A DNA stretch of 64,000 nt from Algibacter amylolyticus (GCF_014202225.1 NZ_JACHGE010000002.1:302541-366540), one strand, 5' to 3'; shown: positions 34,197 through 44,005, counted from the first letter of the stretch. Program-made: numbers and translations. The notes: generated by a model not told the origin, from the sequence alone.

Positions 34197-34571
34197 TTAT
34201 TGATTTTTATTCTTTTTCGGCTTACTTGTATTAGCCAAAGGATTAAAATCCAAACATAAATCTACCCAATACGCCAAATCATCGTCGGTATAAAAACCTT
34301 CAGGGGTTACAAAAATATAACCTTTCATGGACCTTCCTGTAAAATCCATGGGTAAGCATTCTGGCTTTTTTAATTCTTTTTCGTATACATCTAAACCAAT
34401 GCGTGCCATCAATAAACTATCTCCAAAATTTTTATCAATATGAATACCGCATAGCATTTTATTATCTACCTTAAAACATAGGCCACCCATCATTTTAAGC
34501 TCAGTAAAATAAGTGTGTTTGTCTTTTAAGTGTTGTCTGATTCTATCTGCTAAAAATTCATCGTATGCCAT
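34197..34571 (-). CDS. TfoX N-terminal domain protein
   Basis: This 124-residue protein has R-I-R-Q-H-L, E-L-K-M-M-G-G-L-C-F-K-V-D-N-K-M-L-C-G-I, and M-D-F-T-G-R-S-M-K-G-Y-I-F-V, the standard TfoX/Sxy N-terminal pattern (YjhX-like fold). Stand-alone members are common in this phylum and need not control competence. The C-terminal tail is basic (K-P-K-K-N-K-N-Q). Its start overlaps the end of the upstream DUF1624 gene by 14 bp, so the two are translationally coupled. Confidence 0.88.
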   Translation of the reverse strand: MAYDEFLADRIRQHLKDKHTYFTELKMMGGLCFKVDNKMLCGIHIDKNFGDSLLMARIGLDVYEKELKKPECLPMDFTGRSMKGYIFVTPEGFYTDDDLAYWVDLCLDFNPLANTSKPKKNKNQ

Positions 34572-35667
34572 GGTAATATATTTTTAGTTTATTATATATT
34601 TTCCGAATTAAATTATAAACAAACGTATTTGTTTTACCGTAATGAAATGACATAAAACATACCACTACCATAAATAATATAGCACCAAAAATGGCTGTTT
34701 CGGGTTCTAAAGATTTGTTTAGAAATCGTTTTAAACCATATCCAGTGTAACTACCATATAGTAGTACGAAATGGATAACATAAATAGATAAGGTTTTCTC
34801 TCCTATACGCGCAATAATAGATTGTTTTAAGTATTTTTCGAAGGCATAAAAAACACCAAATAATATAAGGACATTACCAAGTCTTGTAAACAAGTAGTTG
34901 TAGTCGGCACTCATTTTAAAAAGCGGGATGGACGTTACAAGGCTTAGTTTTGTAAGAAATAAGGATGAAAAGTAAATAAGAAAAACGCCTGTTACAAAAA
35001 AGGAGATTACCGTACTTATTTTAAATTTTTCGCGGTGTACATGCCTAAAAAATACTGTAGAAATAAAGGCGCCAAATGCCGAATACCCAAACCATGGTAA
35101 AATTGTAAATATAGAGCCGTTGGTTTTTGTTATATAGTTAGCAAAAACTTTAGGAACGTTGTCTAAAATGATATCTCTATAAAGTGGCTCGGTTACAAAA
35201 CAAATGCACCCAATAGCAAAAAGTACTATGGAATATAAATAGCTGTATTTTTTAAAAACGCTATGCAGTGCAACCAAAAGAATTAAAGACAATCCTATAC
35301 ATTGCAAAACATCAATAACAAGAATATAGGAATTGAAATAACCATTAATCCAATTAAAAATATTAATTCTTAAACTATAGCCAATAACAAGCAGAAGTAA
35401 CCCTCTAAATAATCCTTTTTTTATTCTAGCTTTATCATTTCCTTTGGCATACGACCGCAGTAATAAGTACGCGAACACCAATCCAGATATAGTGAAAAAA
35501 GTAGGCGCTGTTATACCTCTAAAATATGACCAAATATTATAAATGGCATTGGATTCGTCCCTATAAGCAGGAGCCAACAAAGTATCTATAAAATGACCTT
35601 GAAGCATCATTAATATAGCAAATGCTCTAACAGCATCAATAAAGTATAAGCGGTTGGTTTGCGCCAT
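34558..35667 (-). CDS. DUF1624 / heparan-alpha-glucosaminide N-acetyltransferase-like membrane protein
   Basis: This 369-residue inner-membrane protein has about ten helices. The N-terminus R-L-Y-F-I-D-A-V-R-A-F-A-I-L-M-M-L-Q-G-H-F-I-D contains the D...R and the G-H motif in which the His is the likely acyl-accepting residue of the HGSNAT/acyltransferase-3-like group. R-G-I-T-A-P-T-F-F-T-I-S-G follows. Substrate is unknown; cell-envelope glycan acetylation is plausible. It overlaps the TfoX-like gene by 14 bp. Confidence 0.82.
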   Translation of the reverse strand: MAQTNRLYFIDAVRAFAILMMLQGHFIDTLLAPAYRDESNAIYNIWSYFRGITAPTFFTISGLVFAYLLLRSYAKGNDKARIKKGLFRGLLLLVIGYSLRINIFNWINGYFNSYILVIDVLQCIGLSLILLVALHSVFKKYSYLYSIVLFAIGCICFVTEPLYRDIILDNVPKVFANYITKTNGSIFTILPWFGYSAFGAFISTVFFRHVHREKFKISTVISFFVTGVFLIYFSSLFLTKLSLVTSIPLFKMSADYNYLFTRLGNVLILFGVFYAFEKYLKQSIIARIGEKTLSIYVIHFVLLYGSYTGYGLKRFLNKSLEPETAIFGAILFMVVVCFMSFHYGKTNTFVYNLIRKIYNKLKIYYHGIR

Positions 35668-35754
35668 AAATGGGTTTACTGTTATAAATATACTTTTAAA
35701 TATTTGAAATGAAAGTTTGTAAAGTTATATATTTATAAAATCATAAAAATAATT

Positions 35755-37110
35755 ATGGAACAACTCATAAAAACATTTTCTGATTACGCTTGGGGGTTGC
35801 CTTTAGTTATATTACTTATTGGCGGTGGTTTGTATCTTTTAGTACTATCTAGATTTTTACCTTTTAGGTATTTTGGGCATGCTATTCAAGTGTTAAGAGG
35901 TAAGTACGACGACCCAAATGATCCTGGAGAAATTTCACATTTTAAAGCCTTAACAACAGCATTATCTTCTACGATTGGTATGGGGAATATTGCTGGTGTT
36001 GCTGTAGCTATTTCTGTGGGTGGTCCAGGAGCCATGTTTTGGATGTGGGTAAGTGCTATTGTGGGCATGTCTACTAAATTTTTTACATCATCGTTGGCTA
36101 TTATGTATCGCGGTAAAGATAGTGCTGGCGAGTTACAAGGCGGACCTATGTATTTTATTCAAGAAGGTTTAGGTAAATCTTGGAAACCTTTAGCGGTTAT
36201 GTTTAGCCTTTTCGGAATGATTGGCGCGTTACCCGTAGTGAACGTTAATCAATTAACTCAGGCCATAAACGATATTATTTTAATACCAAATGGAGTAGAA
36301 GTAGGACTAAAATCGAATCTTATTGTAGCAGCTATACTTGTTGGTTTAACCTCAGTAATTATTCTTGGCGGTTTAAAACGTATTAGTAATGCAGCGTCTA
36401 AAATGGTGCCTTCCATGGTACTACTTTATTTTGTTCTCGTGCTTTATATATTAATTTCAAATTATAGCGTCGTTCCTAAATATTTCATATTGATGTTTAC
36501 AGATGCTTTTTCTGCCGATTTTTATAAAGGAGATGCTTTTATGGGCGGTGTTTTGGGTGCTTTAATATTGTTAGGAATTCGTCGTGGTGCGTTTTCAAAC
36601 GAAGCAGGTATAGGTACAGCGCCCATGGCTCATGGAGCAGCAAAAACCGACGAGCCTATTCGCGAGGGTTTAGTAGCTATGTTAGGACCAGCAATAGATA
36701 CTTTAATAGTCTGTACCTTAACCGCATTGGCTATTTTAGTTACTGGTGTTTGGGAAACAACTTCAAATAACGGGGTAAGTTTAACAGCTTCAGCATTTAA
36801 TCATGTAATGCCGGTTTATGGAAAATATTTGCTAATGGTTTGTGTATTGATATTTAGTATCTCTTCATTATTTTCTTACGCTTATTATGGTAGTAAATGT
36901 TTAGGCTTTTTAATTGGAGCAGATAAAAAGCATTACTACAATTATATGTATATATTAAGTATAATTATTGCTGCAACCACCCCTTTTAGTGTGATGCTAA
37001 ACTTAATTGATGGTGTTTTCGCCCTTATGGCAATACCAACTATGTTAGCTACAATAACCTTAGCGCCTAAGGTAATAGTAGAAGCAAAAAAATATTTTAA
37101 AACCTTGTAA
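35755..37110 (+). CDS. Alanine/glycine:cation symporter (AGCS family)
   Basis: This 451-residue protein has about 11 helices and imports alanine or glycine with sodium. The signature T-T-A-L-S-S-T-I-G-M-G-N-I-A-G-V-A is near residue 67 and G-G-P-M-Y-F near 125. R-G-A-F-S-N-E-A-G-I-G-T-A-P-M-A-H is near 277. All are AGCS hallmarks. Length is normal. It is alone, 111 bp before the acetate symporter genes and on the same strand. Confidence 0.94.
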   Translation: MEQLIKTFSDYAWGLPLVILLIGGGLYLLVLSRFLPFRYFGHAIQVLRGKYDDPNDPGEISHFKALTTALSSTIGMGNIAGVAVAISVGGPGAMFWMWVSAIVGMSTKFFTSSLAIMYRGKDSAGELQGGPMYFIQEGLGKSWKPLAVMFSLFGMIGALPVVNVNQLTQAINDIILIPNGVEVGLKSNLIVAAILVGLTSVIILGGLKRISNAASKMVPSMVLLYFVLVLYILISNYSVVPKYFILMFTDAFSADFYKGDAFMGGVLGALILLGIRRGAFSNEAGIGTAPMAHGAAKTDEPIREGLVAMLGPAIDTLIVCTLTALAILVTGVWETTSNNGVSLTASAFNHVMPVYGKYLLMVCVLIFSISSLFSYAYYGSKCLGFLIGADKKHYYNYMYILSIIIAATTPFSVMLNLIDGVFALMAIPTMLATITLAPKVIVEAKKYFKTL

Positions 37111-37190
37111 ACAGTATTGCTATAAGCCTATTTGGGTTATAGTTTATACGGTTTGCCCAATAATTACTAGAGCTTTTCTATACCGATTTA

Positions 37191-37198
37191 TAAATTTG
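37191..37198 (+). promoter_or_regulatory. Candidate -7 box of the acetate symporter operon
   Basis: TAAATTTG matches TAnnTTTG and lies 23 bp before the DUF4212 start. No correctly spaced TTTG was found upstream, so support is partial. Confidence 0.35.
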
Positions 37199-37221
37199 AT
37201 TATTAACTAAACCAAAATAAT

Positions 37222-37479
37222 ATGACAGAAAAAGACAACGCAAAAGCCTATTGGAAAGAAAACATCCGGTACGTTTTAATACTATTAGCCATATGGTTTT
37301 TAGTATCCTTCGCAGCAGGAATTCTATTTAAAGACGAATTAAACACCATCAGGATTGGCGGTTTTAAACTCGGTTTCTGGTTTGCACAACAAGGTTCTAT
37401 GTATGTTTTTGTTGTTTTAATATTTGTATACGTTCGTCTAATGAATAAACTAGATAAAAAATACGGATATGATGCATAG
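37222..37479 (+). CDS. DUF4212 small subunit of a sodium:solute symporter
   Basis: This 85-residue protein has two transmembrane helices (about 17-34 and 49-70) and a charged C-terminus. Y-W-K-E-N-I-R-Y and F-W-F-A-Q-Q-G-S are the family marks. DUF4212 genes are found directly before symporters of the acetate (ActP/VC_2705) kind, as here, where the two overlap by 11 bp. It probably stabilises or assembles with the large subunit in the inner membrane. Confidence 0.92.
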   Translation: MTEKDNAKAYWKENIRYVLILLAIWFLVSFAAGILFKDELNTIRIGGFKLGFWFAQQGSMYVFVVLIFVYVRLMNKLDKKYGYDA

Positions 37480-39187
37480 TTTATTAGTTGAAGGATTCGG
37501 AGTCCAAAATTGGACGTATGTTTTAGTAGGAATTACATTTACCATATATATAGGTATTGCAATTTGGGCTCGCGCAGGATCGACAAAAGAGTTTTATGTT
37601 GCAGGTGGAGGCGTTTCCCCATTAGCAAATGGTATGGCAACTGCGGCCGATTGGATGAGTGCGGCCTCGTTCATTTCCATGGCAGGAATTATTTCATTCG
37701 ATGGGTACGACGGAGCCGTTTACCTTATGGGTTGGACCGGTGGATATGTGCTGTTGGCTCTATTATTAGCACCATATTTAAGGAAATTTGGCAAATTCAC
37801 AGTACCCGATTTTATTGGCGACCGTTACTATTCAAACACCGCCCGTTTAGTAGGCGTAATTTGTGCATTAATTGTATCATTTACTTATGTTGCAGGACAA
37901 ATGCGAGGTGTAGGTCTAGTATTCTCTCGTTTTTTAGAAGTCGATATCAATACAGGAGTTATAATAGGAATGATTATCGTATTGTTTTATGCCGTTTTAG
38001 GTGGTATGAAAGGCATCACATACACACAAGTAGCACAATATTGCGTGCTTATTTTCGCATTTATGGTACCAGCCATTTTTATCTCTATTCAAATGACGGG
38101 CAATCCCATACCACAATTAGGTTTTGGGAGTCAGTTAGCCGATGGTTCAGGAACTTATTTATTAGATAAATTAGATGGTTTAAGCACAGATTTAGGCTTT
38201 AACGAATATACCGAAGGCTCAAAATCTACCATAGATATTTTTGCGATAACCTTAGCATTAATGGTTGGTACAGCAGGATTACCGCACGTAATTGTACGTT
38301 TCTTTACCGTTAAAAAAGTAAAAGACGCCCGTAAATCGGCAGGTTTAGCATTATTACTCATCGTTATTTTATACACCGCAGCACCAGCTGTATCTGTATT
38401 TGCAAGAACCAACATGATAGAAACCGTTTCAAATCAACCTTACGCCAATATGCCAGAATGGTTTAAAAAATGGGAAACAACAGGTTTAATCGTCTTTAAC
38501 GACAAAAATAACGACGGCTTAATTAATTATGTAGCCGACGAAGCTAAAAATGAATTAGTTGTCGATAAAGATATCATGGTACTCGCCAATCCAGAAATAG
38601 CCCAATTACCAGACTGGGTAATTGCTTTGGTTGCTGCAGGAGCATTAGCAGCAGCATTATCAACAGCGGCAGGATTATTATTAGTTATTTCAGCATCAGT
38701 TTCTCACGATTTAATCAAGAAAATGATCAATCCAAACATCTCAGAAAAAGGCGAATTAATCGCAGCACGTTTAGCAGCAGTAGTAGCGGTTTGCGTAGCA
38801 GGATATTTCGGAATTAATCCACCAGGATTCGTAGCAGCCACCGTAGCATTAGCATTCGGGTTGGCGGCAGCATCCTTTTTTCCGGCTATTATATTGGGTA
38901 TATTTTATAAAAAAATGAATAAAGAAGGCGCTATTGCCGGTATGGTAGTTGGTATTTTATCCATGCTTTTCTACATGACTAAATTTAAGTTTGGCTGGTT
39001 TGGCGGCGGTACAAAAGCCGATTGGTGGTTCGGCATCTCGCCCGAAGGTTTCGGAACAGTCGCTATGATTATCAATTTTATCGTGTCCGTAGTTATCATG
39101 AAATTCACACCAGAACCTCCACTAGACGTTCAAGAAATTGTAGAAAACATCAGAATACCAAGCGGAGCAGGAGAGGCTACACATTAA
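37469..39187 (+). CDS. Sodium:solute symporter, acetate-type (VC_2705 subfamily)
   Basis: This 572-residue SSS-family protein has about 13 helices. E-F-Y-V-A-G-G-G-V-S-P-L-A-N-G-M-A-T-A-A-D-W-M-S-A-A-S-F is the cation/solute site of helix 1-2. G-T-A-G-L-P-H-V-I-V-R-F-F is the helix 8 segment. The insertion around 330-380 (K-N-N-D-G-L-I-N-Y) is typical of the DUF4212-partnered group. Acetyl-CoA synthetase follows 240 bp later, so acetate or a similar short acid is the likely substrate. It is co-transcribed with the DUF4212 gene. Confidence 0.92.
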   Translation: MMHSLLVEGFGVQNWTYVLVGITFTIYIGIAIWARAGSTKEFYVAGGGVSPLANGMATAADWMSAASFISMAGIISFDGYDGAVYLMGWTGGYVLLALLLAPYLRKFGKFTVPDFIGDRYYSNTARLVGVICALIVSFTYVAGQMRGVGLVFSRFLEVDINTGVIIGMIIVLFYAVLGGMKGITYTQVAQYCVLIFAFMVPAIFISIQMTGNPIPQLGFGSQLADGSGTYLLDKLDGLSTDLGFNEYTEGSKSTIDIFAITLALMVGTAGLPHVIVRFFTVKKVKDARKSAGLALLLIVILYTAAPAVSVFARTNMIETVSNQPYANMPEWFKKWETTGLIVFNDKNNDGLINYVADEAKNELVVDKDIMVLANPEIAQLPDWVIALVAAGALAAALSTAAGLLLVISASVSHDLIKKMINPNISEKGELIAARLAAVVAVCVAGYFGINPPGFVAATVALAFGLAAASFFPAIILGIFYKKMNKEGAIAGMVVGILSMLFYMTKFKFGWFGGGTKADWWFGISPEGFGTVAMIINFIVSVVIMKFTPEPPLDVQEIVENIRIPSGAGEATH

Positions 39188-39197
39188 TATAAAAATA

Positions 39198-39310
39198 ATT
39201 TGGGCGTTACCCAAGGGTCGGGCTTTCCATTACAAGTCCTCGTTTTTGAGCTAAGGCGCAAAAAACTGTGGGCTTTCCACTGCAATCCCTAACGCGGGTT
39301 AGTTTGCTAT
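39198..39310 (+). repeat. Dispersed intergenic repeat, copy D
   Basis: The copy reads TTTGGGCGTTACCCAAGGG then TCGGGCTTTCC at the left, and CTGCAATCCCTAACGCGGG then TTAGTTTGCTA at the right. GGGCTTTCCA occurs twice inside. The ends are imperfect inverted repeats, as in copies A and B. It occupies half of the 239-bp gap between the symporter and acs, where it could also affect transcription into acs. Confidence 0.75.
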
Positions 39311-39426
39311 GGTAAGTTTCTTAACAATATTTTATAATAATCCGCCTTAACAAAACAGTCCTAATCTCCATTAATTTATTAATTTAGAAGACACATATTT
39401 TTCATCAAATATCTAAACTAAAATTC

Positions 39427-41334
39427 ATGAGTAATTATCACATAAAACATTTAGAAGAGTATTATCAAGTTTATAGAAAATCTGTACGAAACCCAGAAGG
39501 TTTTTGGGAGGAAATAGCAGAAGAACATTTTCTATGGCGAAAAAAATGGGATAATGTATTAAGTTGGGATTTTTCCAAGCCAGAAGTAAAATGGTTTGAA
39601 GGCGCTCAATTAAATATTACAGAAAACTGTATAGATAGGCATTTGGCCACTAGAGGCGAAAAAACAGCTATTTTATTTGAACCTAACGATCCAAAGGAAG
39701 CAGCGCAACATATAACTTATAACGAATTACATAAACGTGTCAATAAATTTGCTAATGTTTTAAAAGCGCAAGGCATCAATAAAGGCGATCGTGTGTGTAT
39801 TTATTTACCAATGATTCCCGAATTAGCCGTATCCGTTTTAGCATGTGCTAGAATTGGCGCTATACACTCGGTAGTTTTTGCAGGGTTTTCATCTACAGCA
39901 TTATCAACTCGTATAAATGATAGCGATTGTAAAATGGTATTAACCAGCGATGGGTCGTATCGAGGTGCAAAAACAATCGATTTAAAAGGTATAGTAGACG
40001 AAGCTTTAGAGAGCTGCCCAGGAGTTAAAAACGTTTTAGTTGCAAAACGAATTAACTCAGATATAAATATGGTTTCTGGTCGCGACCAATGGTTGCAACC
40101 CCTTTTAGATAATGCATCAGAGCATTGCGAAGCAGAAATTATGAATGCCGAAGATCCTTTATTTATTTTATACACATCAGGATCAACAGGTAAACCAAAA
40201 GGTATGGTGCATACCACCGCCGGATATATGGTTTACACCGCATATACCTTTAAAAACGTATTTCAATACCGCGAAAACGATGTGTATTGGTGTACTGCCG
40301 ATATTGGTTGGATTACCGGACACAGTTATATTGTATATGGCCCGCTAGTAAATGGAGCCACTTCAGTAATGTTTGAAGGCGTGCCAAGTTATCCTGATTT
40401 TGGTCGTTTTTGGGATATTATTCAAAAGCATAAAGTCAATCAGTTTTACACCGCACCAACAGCAATTCGCGCCTTAGCAAAACAAGGGGCAGAGTTAGTT
40501 GAGAAATACGATTTATCATCTCTTAAAGTTTTAGGTTCGGTGGGCGAACCAATAAATGAAGAAGCATGGCATTGGTATAACGATAATGTTGGTAAAAGAA
40601 ATAGCCCTATTGTAGATACTTGGTGGCAAACCGAAACAGGAGGTATTATGATTTCTCCAATTCCGTATTCAACACCTACTAAACCAACTTATGCTACGTT
40701 ACCGTTTATAGGTATTCAGCCAGCTTTAATGGATGAAAACGGCGATGAACTTAAAGGCAATCAAGTAGATGGTCGATTATGTATTAAGTTCCCTTGGCCA
40801 TCCATGGCTAGAACCATTTGGGGAAATCATCAACGTTATAAAGAGACCTATTTTTCAGCCTATGAAAACAAGTATTTTACTGGCGATGGTGCACTTCGCG
40901 ATGAAGTAGGATATTACAGAATTACGGGTAGAGTAGATGATGTTATTATTGTTTCAGGACATAATTTAGGCACTGCACCAATTGAAGATGCCGTAAACGA
41001 GCATCCAGCCGTAGCAGAATCTGCCATTGTTGGCTTTCCGCACGATGTTAAAGGAAGTGCTTTATACGGTTATGTAACCTTAAAAGATACAGGAGAAAGT
41101 AGAAATCACGATAACCTAAGAAAAGAAATAAATCAAATTATAACAGAGAGTATTGGTCCAATAGCTAAACTAGATAAAATTCAATTTACTAGTGGGTTGC
41201 CAAAGACCCGATCTGGTAAAATTATGAGACGTATTTTACGTAAAATTGCACAGAAAGATACCGGTAATTTGGGAGATACTAGTACATTATTAAATCCAGA
41301 AGTTGTTCAGGAAATTATGGATAATGTGCTTTAA
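39427..41334 (+). CDS. acs: Acetate--CoA ligase (acetyl-CoA synthetase)
   Basis: This 635-residue enzyme makes acetyl-CoA from acetate, ATP and CoA through acetyl-AMP. The AMP-binding loop Y-T-S-G-S-T-G-K-P-K-G is at about 249-259; W-W-Q-T-E-T-G-G is at about 400. The C-terminal P-K-T-R-S-G-K-I-M-R-R holds the catalytic lysine that is a target of acetylation. N-terminal residues (Y-H-I-K-H-L-E-E-Y) are usual for the Acs subfamily. Length is normal. It follows the acetate symporter genes and faces the DUF294/exonuclease pair. Confidence 0.97.
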   Translation: MSNYHIKHLEEYYQVYRKSVRNPEGFWEEIAEEHFLWRKKWDNVLSWDFSKPEVKWFEGAQLNITENCIDRHLATRGEKTAILFEPNDPKEAAQHITYNELHKRVNKFANVLKAQGINKGDRVCIYLPMIPELAVSVLACARIGAIHSVVFAGFSSTALSTRINDSDCKMVLTSDGSYRGAKTIDLKGIVDEALESCPGVKNVLVAKRINSDINMVSGRDQWLQPLLDNASEHCEAEIMNAEDPLFILYTSGSTGKPKGMVHTTAGYMVYTAYTFKNVFQYRENDVYWCTADIGWITGHSYIVYGPLVNGATSVMFEGVPSYPDFGRFWDIIQKHKVNQFYTAPTAIRALAKQGAELVEKYDLSSLKVLGSVGEPINEEAWHWYNDNVGKRNSPIVDTWWQTETGGIMISPIPYSTPTKPTYATLPFIGIQPALMDENGDELKGNQVDGRLCIKFPWPSMARTIWGNHQRYKETYFSAYENKYFTGDGALRDEVGYYRITGRVDDVIIVSGHNLGTAPIEDAVNEHPAVAESAIVGFPHDVKGSALYGYVTLKDTGESRNHDNLRKEINQIITESIGPIAKLDKIQFTSGLPKTRSGKIMRRILRKIAQKDTGNLGDTSTLLNPEVVQEIMDNVL

Positions 41335-41354
41335 TTTCTATAAATAAAACTATG

Positions 41355-41400
41355 CTAAACTTGGTTTTCATCTTAACATGAAAATCAAGTTTAGTTTTAT
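41355..41400 (+). terminator. Terminator of acs
   Basis: A 17-bp stem, CTAAACTTGGTTTTCAT with ATGAAAATCAAGTTTAG (one G-T pair), has a 6-nt loop, then TTTTATT. It may also act on the convergent exonuclease transcript. Confidence 0.8.
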
Positions 41401-41419
41401 TAAAAGTCAATATTCAAGT

Positions 41420-42082
41420 CTATTTACCCAATAAATAGCCCCATTTTAAATTTTTGCGCTTATCCAAACGCGATAAGATTTTCAAAAACACAATTGCTGT
41501 TATAAGGGCATCACCATTTGCCGTGTGTCTATCTACTTTAGGTACATTTAATTCTTCACACAAATCATCCAAAAAGTAATGTTTTTTTAAGCTTTCTTGA
41601 TATATTTTGTGTTTCGATTTGTTAAATAATACGCCGGTATCAATAAATTTATTTTTTAATTTTCCTAAGCCATGTCTAGAGAGCATTTCATTCATCATGG
41701 TTTTATCAAAATTCGCATGGTGTGCTACTAAAATGGCATTTTTTATATAATCTAAAAACACTTTTATGGCCTCTAGTTCCGTTATTTTCTCAAAATCACT
41801 AGACTTCATTATTTCATGTATTTTAACCGTGTCTGGATTAAAAATGTCTTGTTCTAAATATAATTCAAGACTTTGATTTACCGGAATTGTTTTATTTACA
41901 AAAGCAACAGCGCCAATGGATAGTATTCTGTCTTTTTTCCTGTCGAATCCAGTAGTTTCCGTATCAAAAGCAACAAAACGTGTTTCGCCAATTGGTGTTT
42001 TCTTCTCGTTTTTAAAATGATTAAGATAAGCCAACCAAAAATCTGGATAATCTTTTTTACGCTTTTTAAACCAACTAATCAT
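41420..42082 (-). CDS. DnaQ-like 3'-5' exonuclease
   Basis: This 220-residue DEDDh exonuclease has ExoI F-D-T-E-T-T-G-F-D (about 45-53), ExoII A-H-H-A-N-F-D and ExoIII D-R-H-T-A-N-G-D-A. All four acidic residues and the histidine are present, so it should be active on DNA or RNA ends. It overlaps the DUF294 gene by 4 bp. The pair is often seen next to acs or acetate symporters; a link to cyclic-nucleotide control of acetate use is suggested by that placement but not proven. Confidence 0.9.
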   Translation of the reverse strand: MISWFKKRKKDYPDFWLAYLNHFKNEKKTPIGETRFVAFDTETTGFDRKKDRILSIGAVAFVNKTIPVNQSLELYLEQDIFNPDTVKIHEIMKSSDFEKITELEAIKVFLDYIKNAILVAHHANFDKTMMNEMLSRHGLGKLKNKFIDTGVLFNKSKHKIYQESLKKHYFLDDLCEELNVPKVDRHTANGDALITAIVFLKILSRLDKRKNLKWGYLLGK

Positions 42083-43995
42083 ATAAAGTTTTTTAAATCA
42101 AATCTATTTATTAAAACTTCTTGAATTTCGTGTATAGGCTTAAAGCATCGTCTTAGTTTTAATTTTTCCTCTTTAGTTAAAGTTTTAAGGTTTATAAATT
42201 TTCCGGAATTACCATTTAATAATCCTTGTTTGGTTTTAAATTTAGAAAGCGCCTTAAAAGCATAGGAGCAAGATTCGTATAACTCTGAGTTTTCAGGTTC
42301 TAGTTCTGCTAACTTTTCAAAACGCTCGTAGGTGTTATTAACACCTTTTATTTGCTTGTTTAAAATGAGTAGTCTAGCCGCATCAACTAAAGGCATAATG
42401 GCTCTGCTTTTTATGTTGAAAAGCTCCTTTTGATCACCGTTTTGCTCGATTAAAAATTGTTTAAAAAAACCAAGTGGCGATGGACTTTTTACAGCATCTC
42501 TACCTAGAAATTTATAAAACAGCGAGGCCTCATTTAAGGTTTTAAAGATGGTGTCTGTAACCTTATCTGTGAGATTGCTATTACCATAAACAGCATTGAA
42601 ATCAAAAAAGACAGACGATAGTAAAATGGCCTTTTCATCTGGATTTAAAATCCAAGTTTGAAATTGGTCTTGCCATTCTGAAAGCGATTTGCACCACTCT
42701 GGGTTACTAGCCATCATATCGGCTTCGCAATACTCAAAACCTACTTTATTAAGTGTTTTATTAACGAGCTTTGAAAGTTCTAAAAAATAATCTTTAGTTT
42801 CAGAATAGCCTTTTTTAGAAACATTTTCAAAAATCAAGGCATTGTCTTGGTCGGTAAATAGTAATTGTTCACGCCTACCTTGACTTCCTAAGGCTAACCA
42901 TGTAAAAGAAACTGGTGGAGCTGTAGGCATTTTTAAAACAGCCAATTCAATGGCTCTTACAGTTACCGCATCATTAATTTGAGAAATCAATTTAATAATA
43001 TGTGATAAGGGAATGTTTTGATCTAAATAGCTTTTTAATAAACCATTGGCTTTATGTCTAGCAGCACGAAGTTTTTTAGTCCGTTTGGCTCTTTTTATAT
43101 CCTTTAAAATTACAGTAGGGTTGTTACCCAAAGTGGTTAAAACATCGTGGTGCGTTAATACACCTATTAATTTAGAGTTTACAGTGCCATCTTTGGTAAT
43201 ACATAAATGCCCAATACTATTTTTTATCATTTGTAATTGACCGTCGGCTACTGTTAAGTCTTTTTTTGCTGTAATTACAGGAGAACTCATTATTTGAGTT
43301 ACTTTAGTTTCAATAGGAAAAAGACCTGTTGCAATTTTATTTTTTATATCGCTATTGGTAATAATACCAACAGGCTTTTTATTAGAATCAATAACAATTA
43401 TACAACCTATTTTATGCGTACACATTTTTTTTGCTGCACTTTTTAAGGTGGACGATGTACTGCAAGTAATGGGCGCCTTCGTGTAATTTGCGGTTTGAAA
43501 ACTTACAACATCCTGAGAGTTGCTGGGAATATAATCTACAAAAATTTTGCCTGCTTGTTCAGAGGTGTAAGGTGTGTAATCATTTGAAGCAAAAGCGGTA
43601 ATTAAATACTTTTGAATGTTAACACTTTTATCCGTTACCGTCTGAAAAATAGAAATTGGAATGGCGTAAATTATAGATTCTTCGTTTGCAGTGGCGTTAA
43701 GGTGGTACGGCGTTTTTGCAATTAAAGCTCTTAAGCCAAATAAATCCCCTGTATCATGAATGTTTGTAATTTCATTTACATCGCCGTTTTTATAGTACAA
43801 GCTTACGGCTCCGTCTCTAACTACATAAAAGCAATCGTGGTTAATATCTCCATTTTTAAAAATAGTATCTCCTTTTTCCAAATAGATAATGCTAACCTGT
43901 TCTGCTATTAGCAATAGGCTAGCTGTATTAATCAAATTAAATGGCGGATAGCGTTTTAAAAATTCACCAACCCGTTCTGCAATTGAGTTTTTCAT
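42079..43995 (-). CDS. cNMP-binding, CBS-pair, DUF294 nucleotidyltransferase-like regulatory protein
   Basis: The 638 residues hold, in order, a cyclic-nucleotide-binding domain (about 15-125, with G-D-I-N-H-D-C-F-Y-V-V-R-D-G), two CBS domains (about 170-295, I-G-C-I-I-V-I-D and G-H-L-C-I-T), and a nucleotidyltransferase domain (DUF294) with L-G-S-Q-G-R-R-E-Q-L-L-F-T-D-Q-D-N-A-L. A helical DUF294_C end follows. It resembles GlnD-like uridylyltransferases in the catalytic loop. Cytoplasmic sensor of nucleotide or energy state; target unknown. Overlaps the exonuclease gene by 4 bp. Confidence 0.92.
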   Translation of the reverse strand: MKNSIAERVGEFLKRYPPFNLINTASLLLIAEQVSIIYLEKGDTIFKNGDINHDCFYVVRDGAVSLYYKNGDVNEITNIHDTGDLFGLRALIAKTPYHLNATANEESIIYAIPISIFQTVTDKSVNIQKYLITAFASNDYTPYTSEQAGKIFVDYIPSNSQDVVSFQTANYTKAPITCSTSSTLKSAAKKMCTHKIGCIIVIDSNKKPVGIITNSDIKNKIATGLFPIETKVTQIMSSPVITAKKDLTVADGQLQMIKNSIGHLCITKDGTVNSKLIGVLTHHDVLTTLGNNPTVILKDIKRAKRTKKLRAARHKANGLLKSYLDQNIPLSHIIKLISQINDAVTVRAIELAVLKMPTAPPVSFTWLALGSQGRREQLLFTDQDNALIFENVSKKGYSETKDYFLELSKLVNKTLNKVGFEYCEADMMASNPEWCKSLSEWQDQFQTWILNPDEKAILLSSVFFDFNAVYGNSNLTDKVTDTIFKTLNEASLFYKFLGRDAVKSPSPLGFFKQFLIEQNGDQKELFNIKSRAIMPLVDAARLLILNKQIKGVNNTYERFEKLAELEPENSELYESCSYAFKALSKFKTKQGLLNGNSGKFINLKTLTKEEKLKLRRCFKPIHEIQEVLINRFDLKNFI

Positions 43996-44005
43996 AAAAC
44001 TAATT

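Noticed and set aside
37510..38169. A 219-codon open frame overlapping the acetate symporter
   Set aside because: The product is arginine- and cysteine-rich with no recognisable pattern, and is a shifted reading of the well-supported symporter gene.
39801..40217. Antisense 138-codon frame within acs
   Set aside because: It is explained entirely by codon use of acs; no independent domain is visible.
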